A stretch of DNA of 64,000 nt from Bin80 sp965220365 (GCA_965220365.1 OZ244823.1:2108001-2172000), one strand, 5' to 3'; counted from the stretch's first letter, positions 9,212 to 18,196 are shown. The notes: generated from the sequence alone by a model not told the origin. Numbers and translations: made by a program.

Positions 9212-9757
9212 TCATTGAACCCATCTCACATCAGGGGTACCTGAATCATGATTTGCCCGCCGGGCGAGCACAAAAAGTAGGTCAGATAATCGATTAAGAT
9301 ACTGAAGAACGTACGGATTTGGTGAGATAGTATCCAAGTGTTCTGAAAGGGAGCGCTCTGCACGCCTACATATTGCACGTGCCAGATGCAACATGGAAGC
9401 TGCTTGGGTGCCACCTGGTAGGATAAAGTACTGGAGGCGTTCTAGCTTGGTTTCCCAGTCGTCAATTGCTCTTTCAAGGGCCTGTACATGTTCTCGCTCA
9501 ATACGCGGGACCGTCACCCGTGAGTCAGCAGGTGTTGCGAGATCTGCCCCAAGGGTAAACAATTCATGCTGAAGATGCACGATGAATGAGCGCATAGATT
9601 CCGATTGGGTCGGCAATACTGAACAGACAGTTCCGAGAGCAGCATTGATTTCATCCACTGCACCCATGGTTTCTATACGCGGATGATATTTTGGCACACG
9701 ACCTCCACCAAAAAGCCCGGTGGTACCATCGTCTCCAGTACGGGTGTAGATCTTCAT
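9212..9757 (-). CDS. pduO: PduO-type ATP:cob(I)alamin adenosyltransferase
   Basis: This 181-residue enzyme transfers the adenosyl group of ATP to reduced cobalamin, giving adenosylcobalamin. The N-terminal ATP-binding motif TRTGDDGTTGLFGG (5-18) is diagnostic of the PduO/MMAB family, and the C-terminal RAICRRAERSL followed by YLNRLSDLLFVLARRAN matches the conserved helix bundle that forms the trimer active site. The length is normal. It makes functional sense with the B12 riboswitch and BtuB-like receptor at 16 kb. It may be co-transcribed with the peptidase gene, 50 bp downstream. Confidence 0.94.
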   Translation of the reverse strand: MKIYTRTGDDGTTGLFGGGRVPKYHPRIETMGAVDEINAALGTVCSVLPTQSESMRSFIVHLQHELFTLGADLATPADSRVTVPRIEREHVQALERAIDDWETKLERLQYFILPGGTQAASMLHLARAICRRAERSLSEHLDTISPNPYVLQYLNRLSDLLFVLARRANHDSGTPDVRWVQ

Positions 9758-9833
9758 GAGGTGCCTTGGGAATGGAATCTAGACATGTGGCTACGGCAAA
9801 AATTCGGTATTTCTGACATATGGAATAAGGTTT

Positions 9834-10319
9834 TTAGTGACCTAGGGTATCTCGTTCTTCAAGATAATGCAGTGCATCCTTCAACACATTCTTCCCATTT
9901 TTGAATCGACCTAATCCAGTATTGCAACTGTCACAGATAAAGTCTCGGATGTCGCCAGTATGGTGATCATGGTCGGCTACAATTCTCGCGGTTATGCCCA
10001 CAATTGACCGCTTCTGACAGATGGGACATTGAAAATGGTCACCCTTTTTCGGTCGTTCTTTCTCCTTATGTTTAGCTTGACTACTCTTGGGCGCACGCTT
10101 GTCAATATCAGTACGGCACCTTTTGCAACTGGGGCGCCGTACGATTCCATGTTTATTCCGTTGGTTTGGCTCAAAATGCTCTATCGACAATAAACGATGG
10201 CAGATGTTACAAATCTTGTAATCAAACTTGTCACCTGTTCCTAAAACATTTATTTGCTCTATTTCTTCAACAGGAACGTCCCATTCTTGATTGGTGCCAA
10301 TGAGCCAAACTCGGGCCAT
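9834..10319 (-). CDS. HNH (Endonuclease VII-like) restriction endonuclease candidate
   Basis: The 161-residue protein has two pairs of CxxC zinc knuckles: C37/C40 with C65/C68, and C98/C101 with C129/C132. Between the second set lies DHDHH (116-120) followed by TGDIRDFICDSC. DHDHxTGxxRxxxCxxCN is the signature of the phage Endonuclease VII/recombination endonuclease beta-beta-alpha-metal fold. Type II enzymes such as Hpy99I use the same fold. A DNA methyltransferase gene lies immediately upstream on the same strand, so the two most likely form a restriction-modification pair. A stand-alone phage-derived nuclease is the alternative. No catalytic residue is obviously missing. Confidence 0.82.
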   Translation of the reverse strand: MARVWLIGTNQEWDVPVEEIEQINVLGTGDKFDYKICNICHRLLSIEHFEPNQRNKHGIVRRPSCKRCRTDIDKRAPKSSQAKHKEKERPKKGDHFQCPICQKRSIVGITARIVADHDHHTGDIRDFICDSCNTGLGRFKNGKNVLKDALHYLEERDTLGH

Positions 10320-10416
10320 GTCTTGACTCGTTCACTTTACAATTCCAACTGAATTTTTCGGAAAAGACCGCGTCCTCTCTCTCCTAACCCCTTCTCCATG
10401 TGGGCAAACAACCCAG

Positions 10417-11265
10417 TTAGGTAATGACATTGGTATGTTGCCTTATGCGCTCTTTAGCAATCTTTATGTACTCCTCCGAAATATCAACCCCGATGTATTG
10501 TCGTTTTTTGAGTAAGGCCATTTTGCAAGTCGTCCCTGATCCACACATTGGATCAAAAACCAAGTCCCCTTCATTCGACCATGATTCAATATGATCAGCT
10601 GCAAGGGCTTCGGGAAATACCGCAGGATGTTTAAATGCAATCCTGTCCGATGTCGTACCATGCAAGCCAACCGCATAGGACCAAATATTTGTTTGGGTCT
10701 TTTCTTTTTTGAGTTCTTTGAGAACCTTGTTGTTCACCGCATCAGCCCCCTTATTAGTAACCAACATTTCCATGCCGTTGCGGACAGTGGTCTCTGTTAA
10801 AGGATTGAATGTTTTAGGACTGCCCTTACTTAGCACAAACATAAACTCGTAGCAATTGGTGTATGCATTGCTCCGCATGAATGGAGTATTCTTCTTTCGA
10901 TAGATCATCACATCATGTACGTAGAATCCGATTTCCTGGAAATAAAGTGCTTGTCTGAAACTGGATAACGTACGTCCCTTTTTGATTCGGTCTCCTACCA
11001 CCCACACGACAACACCACCCTTTTTGGTCACGCGAAATAGTCCATCTGCAATAGCTTCAAAGTCAAATGAATAGCCGTGACAATTTCGCAAGTCATCGTA
11101 AGGTGGAGATGTAATGGTCAGATCAACACTATTTGCCTCCATCCTTTGCATAAACTCTACACAGTCGGAAACATACAGCTCGTTAACTGCAAATGGCGTT
11201 GAATTTACAGTCCGTCCGACAGTTCTCCCAGTAGAAGGATTTGGTGGTTGGATTGTCGGCTGCAT
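10417..11265 (-). CDS. Type II DNA methyltransferase, beta class (N4-cytosine or N6-adenine)
   Basis: The 282-residue enzyme has motif IV TSPPY at residues 52-56 and the AdoMet-binding motif I FDPMCGSGTT at about 237-246, followed by the acidic strand YIGVDISEEY. Motif IV preceding motif I defines the beta class of exocyclic amino methyltransferases. TSPPY occurs in both N4-cytosine and some N6-adenine enzymes, so the modified base is uncertain. The variable region between the motifs should read the target. The nuclease gene follows about 97 bp downstream on the same strand, as expected of a modification gene expressed before its partner. The recognition sequence cannot be predicted. Confidence 0.9.
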   Translation of the reverse strand: MQPTIQPPNPSTGRTVGRTVNSTPFAVNELYVSDCVEFMQRMEANSVDLTITSPPYDDLRNCHGYSFDFEAIADGLFRVTKKGGVVVWVVGDRIKKGRTLSSFRQALYFQEIGFYVHDVMIYRKKNTPFMRSNAYTNCYEFMFVLSKGSPKTFNPLTETTVRNGMEMLVTNKGADAVNNKVLKELKKEKTQTNIWSYAVGLHGTTSDRIAFKHPAVFPEALAADHIESWSNEGDLVFDPMCGSGTTCKMALLKKRQYIGVDISEEYIKIAKERIRQHTNVIT

Positions 11266-11459
11266 CGCTATTAAATCAAGATTGCGTAGGAAGGTCGTTC
11301 ATCGTTACTGTATCTGATAATATCCGCGAATGCAGATAGCCTTGTCAGGTGACACATAACGTGTTGGTAAACATACATATTCGTCTACGCAGCAGTGTAG
11401 GCGGTCAAAGCCCCGTGGTCTCTAAGATACGTTATTTCCCAAATTGATCTGTCTGGAGG

Positions 11460-12284
11460 TTAGGGTTTCAGGGAGGAGACATAAGTAATTCTGTGTTCTC
11501 CATTCTGGTTTATCCCGACACTGGCACGCATTTTGAACACATGGGAGAGTAACTCATCGTTCAAAATATTTGCGGGGCTACCATGACCAATTTGGTGTCC
11601 TTGGTGCAATACTAGTAGGCGGTCAGAAAATTTTGCTGCAAGTTCAAGGTCATGAAAGACAGCGAGAATGGTTTTTCCTTTATTGACCAAGTCTTTCAAT
11701 AATTCAAGGAACTGGTACTGATGGCTTATATCCAGGTGAGCGGTGGGTTCGTCAAGCAGGAGCAGTGTAGAATCCTGTAGGATTGCTTGCGCCAGATACG
11801 CGCGTTGGCGTTCCCCGCCGCTAAGAGATTGGACAGATCGTTTCGAAAAACCCGAAAGTCCGATCTGCTCAAGTACTCCGTTCAGTGACTCCTGATCTTG
11901 ACGAGAGATTCCTTCCAAAAGCGATTTGTGCGGCAATAATCCTAATAGGACGAGTTCTTTCACCGTAAAATCAAAAGAAAGCATAGGGGCTTGTCGGACA
12001 AAGGATATTTTACGTGCTAGTTCCCGTCTAGGCCATTCACTGACTTCTTTTTCTTCGAGCAGGATTGACCCCGAGTATGGTAAATAGCCACAGATTGCAC
12101 GAAGTAGCGTTGTCTTTCCACAACCATTCGGTCCAACAAGCCCGGTAATCGTTCCCGGATGCAGATTAAATTGAAGAGAATGAACAATTGGAGTCCCCAG
12201 AAGCTGAATACTCAAATCACTGACGGTCAGCAATGGGACCGCGGGGATGTTTGGAACATTGTTGTTTGTTTGCGTAACCGTCAC
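11460..12284 (-). CDS. ABC transporter ATP-binding protein, FecE/FhuC/BtuD-like
   Basis: A 274-residue ATPase with Walker A GPNGCGKTT, Q-loop SFVRQAP, signature LSGGERQR, Walker B LLLLDEPTAHLD and H-loop VFHDLEL, all in the order and spacing of iron-siderophore/cobalamin importers. These normally act with a FecCD/BtuC permease and a binding protein, but neither lies next to it here. The open frame extends to 12398, but that would overlap the divergent lipoprotein gene by more than 100 bp; the GTG at 12284 leaves no overlap and gives a normal N-terminus, so I prefer it. Cobalamin import is a reasonable guess given the B12 genes on both sides. Confidence 0.85.
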   Translation of the reverse strand: MTVTQTNNNVPNIPAVPLLTVSDLSIQLLGTPIVHSLQFNLHPGTITGLVGPNGCGKTTLLRAICGYLPYSGSILLEEKEVSEWPRRELARKISFVRQAPMLSFDFTVKELVLLGLLPHKSLLEGISRQDQESLNGVLEQIGLSGFSKRSVQSLSGGERQRAYLAQAILQDSTLLLLDEPTAHLDISHQYQFLELLKDLVNKGKTILAVFHDLELAAKFSDRLLVLHQGHQIGHGSPANILNDELLSHVFKMRASVGINQNGEHRITYVSSLKP

Positions 12285-12292
12285 GAATCGGG

Positions 12293-12784
12293 ATGAGGTT
12301 GATGATAGCTTTTCGGATTGTTCTGGCGTTAACGATGATGTGGGGACTCGGTGCCTGTGATGCCGGGGAGGATCAGGATACATTTGAGAATGAAGCATTT
12401 TCAGATCCAGTGGGATTTACGCAGACGGGTGAAAATGGGGCCATCCAATCCAAGGATGATGATGACTGGCGGATCTCTCCGGTTTATAGCGGGCGGGTCG
12501 TCGTAGACCCAGCTTTTCCCAATCCGGTTCCACCAGGCGGATCTGTTGCAATTCCAGTCCGCATTCGGTTATCCAATTCCGTTCAGGGAGGTCTGGAGGT
12601 CACCAGCTATGATAGTAATGGAATCCCACGCAGATTAGACAGTATCTCGAATGCCAGTGAAACTGGAGCCTATGTCTTTCGATTTATGCCGAGTATACTG
12701 GGCCTGAAAGGGCTGATCAGAGTATTTATCGTAGATACTCGGGGTAGGCTGGTATCGTATGGAGATATACACATAAACGGATAA
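12293..12784 (+). CDS. Lipoprotein with a T9SS-sorting-domain-like region
   Basis: The 163-residue product has a signal peptide ending in the lipobox LGAC (Cys near residue 22), then an acidic linker containing DDDDW. From about residue 70 it reads VVDPAFPNPVPPGGSVAIPVRI, which resembles the PNPxxxxTxIxFxL opening of a T9SS C-terminal domain, and continues with beta-strands ending at GDIHING. It is therefore either a lipoprotein with a small Ig-like domain or a minimal sorting-domain protein. It starts 8 bp from the divergent ABC gene's GTG and ends 9 bp before the PAP2 gene, with which it is probably co-transcribed. Function unknown. Confidence 0.72.
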   Translation: MRLMIAFRIVLALTMMWGLGACDAGEDQDTFENEAFSDPVGFTQTGENGAIQSKDDDDWRISPVYSGRVVVDPAFPNPVPPGGSVAIPVRIRLSNSVQGGLEVTSYDSNGIPRRLDSISNASETGAYVFRFMPSILGLKGLIRVFIVDTRGRLVSYGDIHING

Positions 12785-12793
12785 CGACCGGCG

Positions 12794-13558
12794 ATGAAGC
12801 GATGGAGCATTCTTTCGGGATTGATCTGCATGGTCGTAGTTTGTACTGTTGAGGCGCAGTCACCAGATCCACTGAGATTTGTACGCTGGACAGTTGGAGA
12901 TATAGCTGCGGTTCCACAGGCCACGTTAACACTACGGTCAGGGCTGACACTCGGAGTCGCTGCTGGTGGTATTTTGGCGGTGTCACACTTTGATCGTAGG
13001 CTTTCGGGCGAGGCGAAAAAGTTTGCTGATTCAACGGCACCGCGCGTACGCAGGGTATTGCACGAAGTAGGCAATGCCAATATTATCCGCCCCATGGCAG
13101 CGGTCCTATTTGTGGGATCCCTGACTAGTGGCGATATCCATTTTCAGGATGCCGCATTCACCTCCCTGGAGTCAATTGTTCTGGCAAATCTGCTAACGAA
13201 TACTCTTAAACTTATGGTTGGGCGTGCTAGGCCACATTCTGATTTGGGGCCCAATTCGCTTAAGCCCTTCGGTGGAGATCGTTCTTTTCCATCGGGGCAT
13301 GCTACAACTGTTTTTGCCTTTACGACCCCTTGGGTTTTATACTATCCTGGTATTGCATCGGGAGCCCTCTTTGTTCTGGGCGTAGGGACTGCAGCGGTGA
13401 GGATGGTAGATGAATATCATTGGTTCAGCGATGTACTGGGAGGGGCATTGATTGGATTTGGGACCGGGTATCTGCTTTCACGAAGGCACCAACGCCTGAC
13501 AGGCGGACCACAACTGGGATTAAGCACAAACAGAATCTCCCTTACCTGGACGATTTAG
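12794..13558 (+). CDS. PAP2-family membrane phosphatase
   Basis: The 254-residue protein has a signal peptide and several hydrophobic segments. All three PAP2 motifs are present: KLMVGRARP (C1), PSGH (C2) and VRMVDEYHWFSD with the catalytic His and Asp (C3). Members remove phosphate from lipid phosphates such as undecaprenyl pyrophosphate or phosphatidic acid on the outer face of the inner membrane. The precise lipid substrate is not evident. The gene follows the small lipoprotein gene closely and its 3' end overlaps the convergent sua5 gene by 17 bp. Confidence 0.9.
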   Translation: MKRWSILSGLICMVVVCTVEAQSPDPLRFVRWTVGDIAAVPQATLTLRSGLTLGVAAGGILAVSHFDRRLSGEAKKFADSTAPRVRRVLHEVGNANIIRPMAAVLFVGSLTSGDIHFQDAAFTSLESIVLANLLTNTLKLMVGRARPHSDLGPNSLKPFGGDRSFPSGHATTVFAFTTPWVLYYPGIASGALFVLGVGTAAVRMVDEYHWFSDVLGGALIGFGTGYLLSRRHQRLTGGPQLGLSTNRISLTWTI

Positions 13559-14486
13559 CTGCGCGTACGAGACGATCCATCAGTGCGTGTCCGAGCCCGG
13601 ACTCGGAGACCTCCTGGCAGTAAATCGTAGTGATCTCCAGGCGGTCACAGTCCCTGAAAAACTCAAAAAGGCAATGACCGTACTCGTCTATATGATTGGG
13701 GATCAGGCATTTTTTGAATTGCATGTCTGAAGGCGGCGACTCAAGGCCAATGTATCCTGTGTGATTCCCAGGATTTACCTCTCTAGGATGGGTTACAATT
13801 TGAACTTTTGCAGCGGGTGTATAGTGATGGTAGTACATACCTGGACTGCGAAACACTTTAGGGGCATCGGTTGAAAATTCTGGAATGACAGTGCGCAGCG
13901 TTTCCATACTAATTGCCCCCGGCCGGAGAAGCATAGGCACGGTTTCGGTGCAGTCGACAACGGTTGATTCGAGGCCTACAGTTGCCGGCGGGCCGCACAG
14001 GATACAGTGGACACGGTGATTCAGGTCTTCTGCAGCAGATTGCCATGTAGTAGCGCTCGGGCGGCCACTGATGTTTGCAGAAGGTGCAGCAATCGGAGTA
14101 CAGGCAGATTCTAAAAATTTTCTGGCTATCGGCAAAGCAGGCATGCGGACTGCAACAGTATCCAAGCCACCGGAAACAATCTTGGGAAGGGAGGGATGGC
14201 GGGGAAGAATGAGAGTCAGGGGTCCAGGGAAAAATGCGTCCATCAGTTTTTCTGCGATTGATGTTACCTCAGATGCGACGCGAAGAACATCTGCAAATGA
14301 CCCTAGATGAACAATAAGCGGGTTGGAAGAAGGACGTCTTTTTGCCTGATAGATTTGTGTAACAGCTTCGTGATCGAGGGCGTTGGCCCCGAGCCCATAC
14401 ACCGTCTCGGTTGGGAAAACAACCAGTTTACCATCACGAACATAGGTCGCAGCCTTAGTTGGATCCTCAGTAAAATGTGTATTCAT
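13542..14486 (-). CDS. sua5: L-threonylcarbamoyladenylate synthase, Sua5 type
   Basis: This 314-residue enzyme makes threonylcarbamoyl-AMP from threonine, bicarbonate and ATP, the first step of the t6A37 modification of ANN-decoding tRNAs. The YrdC domain shows FPTETVYGLGANA, KRRPSSNPLIVH, FFPGPLTLIL and APSANISGRPS. The C-terminal Sua5 domain starts around SPGMYYHHYTPAA, making it the long Sua5 form rather than the short TsaC. The frame is open to 14573, but that extension runs into the tRNA-Phe gene; the ATG at 14486 leads straight into the YrdC domain and was chosen. It converges on the PAP2 gene with a 17-bp overlap. Confidence 0.94.
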   Translation of the reverse strand: MNTHFTEDPTKAATYVRDGKLVVFPTETVYGLGANALDHEAVTQIYQAKRRPSSNPLIVHLGSFADVLRVASEVTSIAEKLMDAFFPGPLTLILPRHPSLPKIVSGGLDTVAVRMPALPIARKFLESACTPIAAPSANISGRPSATTWQSAAEDLNHRVHCILCGPPATVGLESTVVDCTETVPMLLRPGAISMETLRTVIPEFSTDAPKVFRSPGMYYHHYTPAAKVQIVTHPREVNPGNHTGYIGLESPPSDMQFKKCLIPNHIDEYGHCLFEFFRDCDRLEITTIYCQEVSESGLGHALMDRLVRAAKSSR

Positions 14487-14546
14487 AGCCTTTGACGGTA
14501 TCCGACTGAAACCAGAATCCTTCGTAATGGGTTTACGCGCTCTGCT

Positions 14547-14619
<73 letters not shown>

Positions 14620-14682
14620 CTGCAAAACAATCGCGGGATAGAGTTGTTAAAATAGCTTGAATCTCGTAGTTTTACTTTCGCT

Positions 14683-14757
14683 GGTCCGGTAGTTCAGTTT
14701 GGTTAGAATGCTGGCCTGTCACGCCAGAGGTCGCGGGTTCGAGTCCCGTCCGGACCG
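14683..14757 (+). tRNA. tRNA-Asp (GTC)
   Basis: A 75-nt cloverleaf: acceptor arms GGTCCGG (14683-14689) and CCGGACC (14750-14756), anticodon loop CTGTCAC with GTC at 14718-14720, T-loop GGTTCGAGTCC, and discriminator G as expected for Asp. It lies 63 bp after tRNA-Phe and shares the following terminator. Confidence 0.97.
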
Positions 14758-14763
14758 CATGAA

Positions 14764-14796
14764 GGGGGTGTCTCACTTTTGAGATACCCCCTTTTT
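14764..14796 (+). terminator. Rho-independent terminator of the tRNA pair
   Basis: GGGGGTGTCTCA pairs with TGAGATACCCCC (one G-T pair) across a 4-nt loop and is followed by five T residues, six bases after tRNA-Asp. It may also serve the opposite-facing channel gene, whose stop lies at 14805. Confidence 0.9.
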
Positions 14797-14804
14797 ACTA
14801 TCGG

Positions 14805-15623
14805 TCATTCTCTTTTCCTCCAACGTGCTGCCTCCGCCCGAAATTCCAGCAATTCCTTATGCAAGCGATCCACTTTTTCCTCCAGATCGTCGGAGTTGTC
14901 AGCGACCAGTGTATCTACGAACACGGCATTTGCAATTGACAGGCCAAAAATACCGCAGATAAGTACAGCAAAGGCAACGTAGATCTGGAGCCCGAGGATA
15001 TAGCCGTCAGATACCCCTCGTTCTGCGAGGGTTTCAGGAATTTCATACCATCCCTCAACAGTAAAAATTTTGATCATTGAATACATTGAGTAGAACGGGT
15101 TGCCGAAGAATTCTCTTGCCTCGGGAATTCCTCCAAATAGCAGGGTAGCGGCTATGGAAAGGATTAGATTCAGGAAGACTAACATCAACAGTATTCCAAC
15201 CGATGCCTTCAATGCCCGAATGACTCCCCGCAAAATTTTATCTCCATCAGGAACAAGCCGGAGAGGCCGGATAAGGCGAAGGATCCGTGCGAGCCTCAGA
15301 ATGGTAATGACTCCCAGGTTTTCGCCTCCTAGGGGGAACAAAAGGCTGAAAGCAGCAGGAGTGCTCAGCATCACAATGACGAAGTCAAAGATGTTCCACG
15401 GATCTGCGGCGTACTGTTTAAAAGATCCCCAGTAGCGGACTTTAATGACGATTTCTGCAAGAAAATAAACAAGAAATCCGAAGTCAATCCATTGGATCAC
15501 ATGGCCCACACGTGCATGGATTTCGGGGAATGCATCCAGGAAAAGAGCAAATCCATTGATGCAGATGATGGTCAGTACAATCGGCTCACGAACAATAAGT
15601 GGCAAAGTGTTTCGCTGATTCAC
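14805..15623 (-). CDS. Voltage-gated ion channel (bacterial NaV-like)
   Basis: The 272-residue protein has six membrane segments. S4 carries repeated arginines (RLARILRLIRPLRLVP), the voltage-sensor pattern. The pore loop reads FTVEGWYEI, matching the TxExW core of bacterial sodium-channel filters (TLESW in NaChBac). S6 (LICGIFGLSIANAVFVDTL) is followed by a C-terminal coiled coil (EEKVDRLHKELLEFRAEAARW) that would assemble the tetramer. It is probably a cation channel in the inner membrane; sodium selectivity is likely from the filter but not certain, because Gly replaces Ser. It is transcribed alone, with the tRNA terminator beyond its stop. Confidence 0.9.
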   Translation of the reverse strand: MNQRNTLPLIVREPIVLTIICINGFALFLDAFPEIHARVGHVIQWIDFGFLVYFLAEIVIKVRYWGSFKQYAADPWNIFDFVIVMLSTPAAFSLLFPLGGENLGVITILRLARILRLIRPLRLVPDGDKILRGVIRALKASVGILLMLVFLNLILSIAATLLFGGIPEAREFFGNPFYSMYSMIKIFTVEGWYEIPETLAERGVSDGYILGLQIYVAFAVLICGIFGLSIANAVFVDTLVADNSDDLEEKVDRLHKELLEFRAEAARWRKRE

Positions 15624-16019
15624 GGATTCGTCAAGAGACTGAGTGGGTAAAATATTTACGTCGATTGAGAATCAACGGGAGATCATAAAATTCAAGATTG
15701 CAATGATGTGATCATAGTTTGGATCAAATACACTTCTGCCGAGGCTGTGAGCTCACGAACAGGTGATCAGTTTACTTCCCCCCTGACACATTGGCATGTC
15801 AAGGGCTAGGTAAGCATCATTTCGACGCGTCAAGATAGGTAATGGAAATGAATTTGCCTTTTTGGTGGTTTGTTACTCTATTCAAGATGCAAAGCCGTCT
15901 AGATCGTGTGGAGGACTTTTCGTCGACATGGCTTAGCACCCACATACACAAGCACGTCCCAATTAATAGCCATCACTTGGTGTGGAACACATAATTATTC
16001 GTATATTGGGGGCATTGCG
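15624..16019. other. Intergenic region upstream of the B12 riboswitch
   Basis: About 400 bp between the channel gene (minus) and the riboswitch (plus). I see no credible coding sequence. It should hold divergent promoters; a candidate for the riboswitch transcript is listed separately. Confidence 0.6.
15977..16009 (+). promoter_or_regulatory. Candidate Bacteroidota-type promoter for the B12 transcript
   Basis: TTGG at 15977 and TATATTGG at 16002 are 21 bp apart, close to the TTTG / TAnnTTTG arrangement of Bacteroidota promoters, and lie just upstream of the riboswitch. The match is imperfect and untested. Confidence 0.35.
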
Positions 16020-16250
16020 CCTTCGGTCCGGGCATTTTGCCTGGGTAAAGGGGAATCCGGTGTCTTCTTGTTGCAAGAACAAGCCGGAACTGTACCCGCA
16101 ACTGTAGGCCGTACGGAAGTAGTAATGCTTCCGGGAAAGAGGCAAGAGGGAGTACATAGTCACTGTCCGAGTTGATGGGAAGGCTATGAACACCGCTTCT
16201 TCGGGCACACTGAGTGTGCGTACGGCGAGTCAGGAAACCTGCCGAGGGGG
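16020..16250 (+). promoter_or_regulatory. Cobalamin (B12) riboswitch
   Basis: The conserved elements appear in order: GGTAAAGGGGAATCCGGTG (about 16044-16062), CCGGAACTGTACCCGCAACTGTA (16084-16106, split here by position), GATGGGAAGGC near 16175, and the B12 box AGTCAGGAAACCTGCC at 16228-16243. This is the cobalamin aptamer, which represses downstream genes when adenosylcobalamin is abundant. The last 105 bp before the btuB start should contain the expression platform (anti-RBS or terminator), which I did not resolve. It sits directly upstream of a BtuB-like receptor, exactly as expected. Confidence 0.95.
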
Positions 16251-16356
16251 AAACGCGCCACCAACCTCCGGGCGCTGAGGTCTGTGGTCGGCATCTGCTG
16301 GGCTAACTAGCAAGACGCGGCGGCCAGGATCTCTTGATTGAGGTTCAGGCACCAAC

Positions 16357-18183
16357 ATGCTGCGTATCCTACTTCTTTGTGTACTTCAGCCACTTCCGGC
16401 CCTCGCCGTGCAAGTAGCTGATAGTACTGTATCTCTTCCTCCAATTACGGTTACCGCTTCGCGGATACCCGTTTCTGTTGTGCGCGCCCCCATACGGACG
16501 CAAGTGCTTGATCGAAGTGCCATCCTTGAATCCGGCTTGTTGACCGTGGCCGATCTACTGCGCCAACGTTCTGCATTGTATGTTCGACATTATGTAGGGG
16601 GGGTATCAACATTATCTCAGCGCGGTGGCACGGCCTCACAAACCCTAGTTCTGCTGGATGGCTACCGAATTGCAAGTCCACAATTCGGACAACTGGATCT
16701 GTCCTTGTTGCCAACGATGCTGTTGAACGCGGTCGAGGTTACCTCTGGCGCCGGCGGGGTTTTATACGGCACCGATGCCGTTGGCGGTGTCGTAAACCTG
16801 CAAACAGCATCCTCAGAAAACCTTATTGCAGTACATGCTGAGACAGGAGCATGGGGAAAACGCTATGGTGCTGTCCACGGTACCATGCGCCGTGGACGAC
16901 TAGCAGGTACAGTGTCAGGTGAGATAGATCGGTATAGGGGTGATTATCCGTACTTGAATTGTGCACTGTTTCCCCCGCAAGAATCGCCTCGTGAAGGAGG
17001 CGACCAACAAAAACGTTCGATCTTCGGGTCAATGACATGGACGCGACCCAATGACGAATGGCGGGTAAGCGCATGGTATAGTGATGCTGAACGTGGGCTA
17101 CCAAGTATTAATTCCAGGCTATCTACAGGTGAGCGCCAGTGGGATGAGCATCTGCGGGTTTGGGCACATGTCAGGCGGAAATGGGCGTGGGGTTCATTGA
17201 AGGCTGGCAGCCTCACGCAAACAGGGGTGCTCCGTTACGTCAATCCACGTACACACCTTGACAACACTGGCCGAACGAGGATGTCGTCTATCCAGGCCAG
17301 TATTGAACTGGCGCCAATCCGGTCTTGGAAATTGGGTGGCGGAGTAGAAGCAGGATTCGGTCAAGCAGATCACCCAAGTCTGAAACAGGGTAATATGGAG
17401 CGTCATTATGCTGCATACGCCCACGCGATACGAAGCTGGGGACCGATATCTGTTTACCCAGCCCTGCGCTTGGATCATTATGCCCGACCGAGTAGGATTA
17501 CTCCAGTCATTCCCAGTCTCGGAGTAAATGTCCGACTGATGCGCAACCTTCGTCTAAAAGGCTCGGCAGCCTCTGCGTTTAGGATGCCCACCTTTAATGA
17601 CCGGTTTTGGTTACCGGGGGGAAATCCAGATCTGAAGCCCGAACGTGGTGAGACTTACGATGCTGGCCTGATATGGCTATATGGTGGGCTACAAATTGAA
17701 ATGACCGCCTTCATGACCCGGATGCGCGATCAAATTGTGTGGCAACCTGTGCCAGCCGGGTACTGGGCACCGTTGAACGTCAGTCGTACGACCAATTACG
17801 GTTTGGAAACCTCTATTGATTTTCAACGAGCCCTGACAACACGGATGAAAGCTCGTGCAGGTTTCGTGTGGACGCGCGTGGCACAGAAGAGCGATTCGTT
17901 CTTGCGACTCATCCCGCGAAACGCAATCAAAGGTCACACGCATCTCCGCTGGAGGTTCTTGGCAGCTAGTATTGCCGCCAGCTACACCGGCGCGCTTGCG
18001 ATAACATCGGTTACGAAATCAAAGCCCTTTTTCCTGGTACATGGCCAACTGAAGATTCATACAGGCCCTGTTTCCTTGGGTGTTCACGGTGAAAATCTTC
18101 TGAATGCCCGCTACGAATATCTACCGGCCAATCCAATGCCTCCGAGGCAGGCACAGCTGGTTCTAACTCTCACATTTCATTAA
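16357..18183 (+). CDS. btuB: TonB-dependent cobalamin receptor, BtuB-like
   Basis: The 608-residue outer-membrane receptor has a signal peptide (ILLLCVLQPLPALA) and a possible TonB box (PPITVTASR, 28-36). The plug shows VADLLRQRSALYV, LSQRGGTASQTLVLLDGYR and VEVTSGAGGVLYGTDAVGGVVN, as in BtuB, followed by a barrel with strand-like repeats and a terminal aromatic residue pattern (LVLTLTFH). Length matches BtuB (about 600). The cobalamin riboswitch immediately upstream supports B12 as its ligand. A beta-propeller gene follows after 13 bp and is probably co-transcribed, and therefore also under riboswitch control. Confidence 0.93.
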   Translation: MLRILLLCVLQPLPALAVQVADSTVSLPPITVTASRIPVSVVRAPIRTQVLDRSAILESGLLTVADLLRQRSALYVRHYVGGVSTLSQRGGTASQTLVLLDGYRIASPQFGQLDLSLLPTMLLNAVEVTSGAGGVLYGTDAVGGVVNLQTASSENLIAVHAETGAWGKRYGAVHGTMRRGRLAGTVSGEIDRYRGDYPYLNCALFPPQESPREGGDQQKRSIFGSMTWTRPNDEWRVSAWYSDAERGLPSINSRLSTGERQWDEHLRVWAHVRRKWAWGSLKAGSLTQTGVLRYVNPRTHLDNTGRTRMSSIQASIELAPIRSWKLGGGVEAGFGQADHPSLKQGNMERHYAAYAHAIRSWGPISVYPALRLDHYARPSRITPVIPSLGVNVRLMRNLRLKGSAASAFRMPTFNDRFWLPGGNPDLKPERGETYDAGLIWLYGGLQIEMTAFMTRMRDQIVWQPVPAGYWAPLNVSRTTNYGLETSIDFQRALTTRMKARAGFVWTRVAQKSDSFLRLIPRNAIKGHTHLRWRFLAASIAASYTGALAITSVTKSKPFFLVHGQLKIHTGPVSLGVHGENLLNARYEYLPANPMPPRQAQLVLTLTFH

Positions 18184-18196
18184 ATACTTTTCGAAA

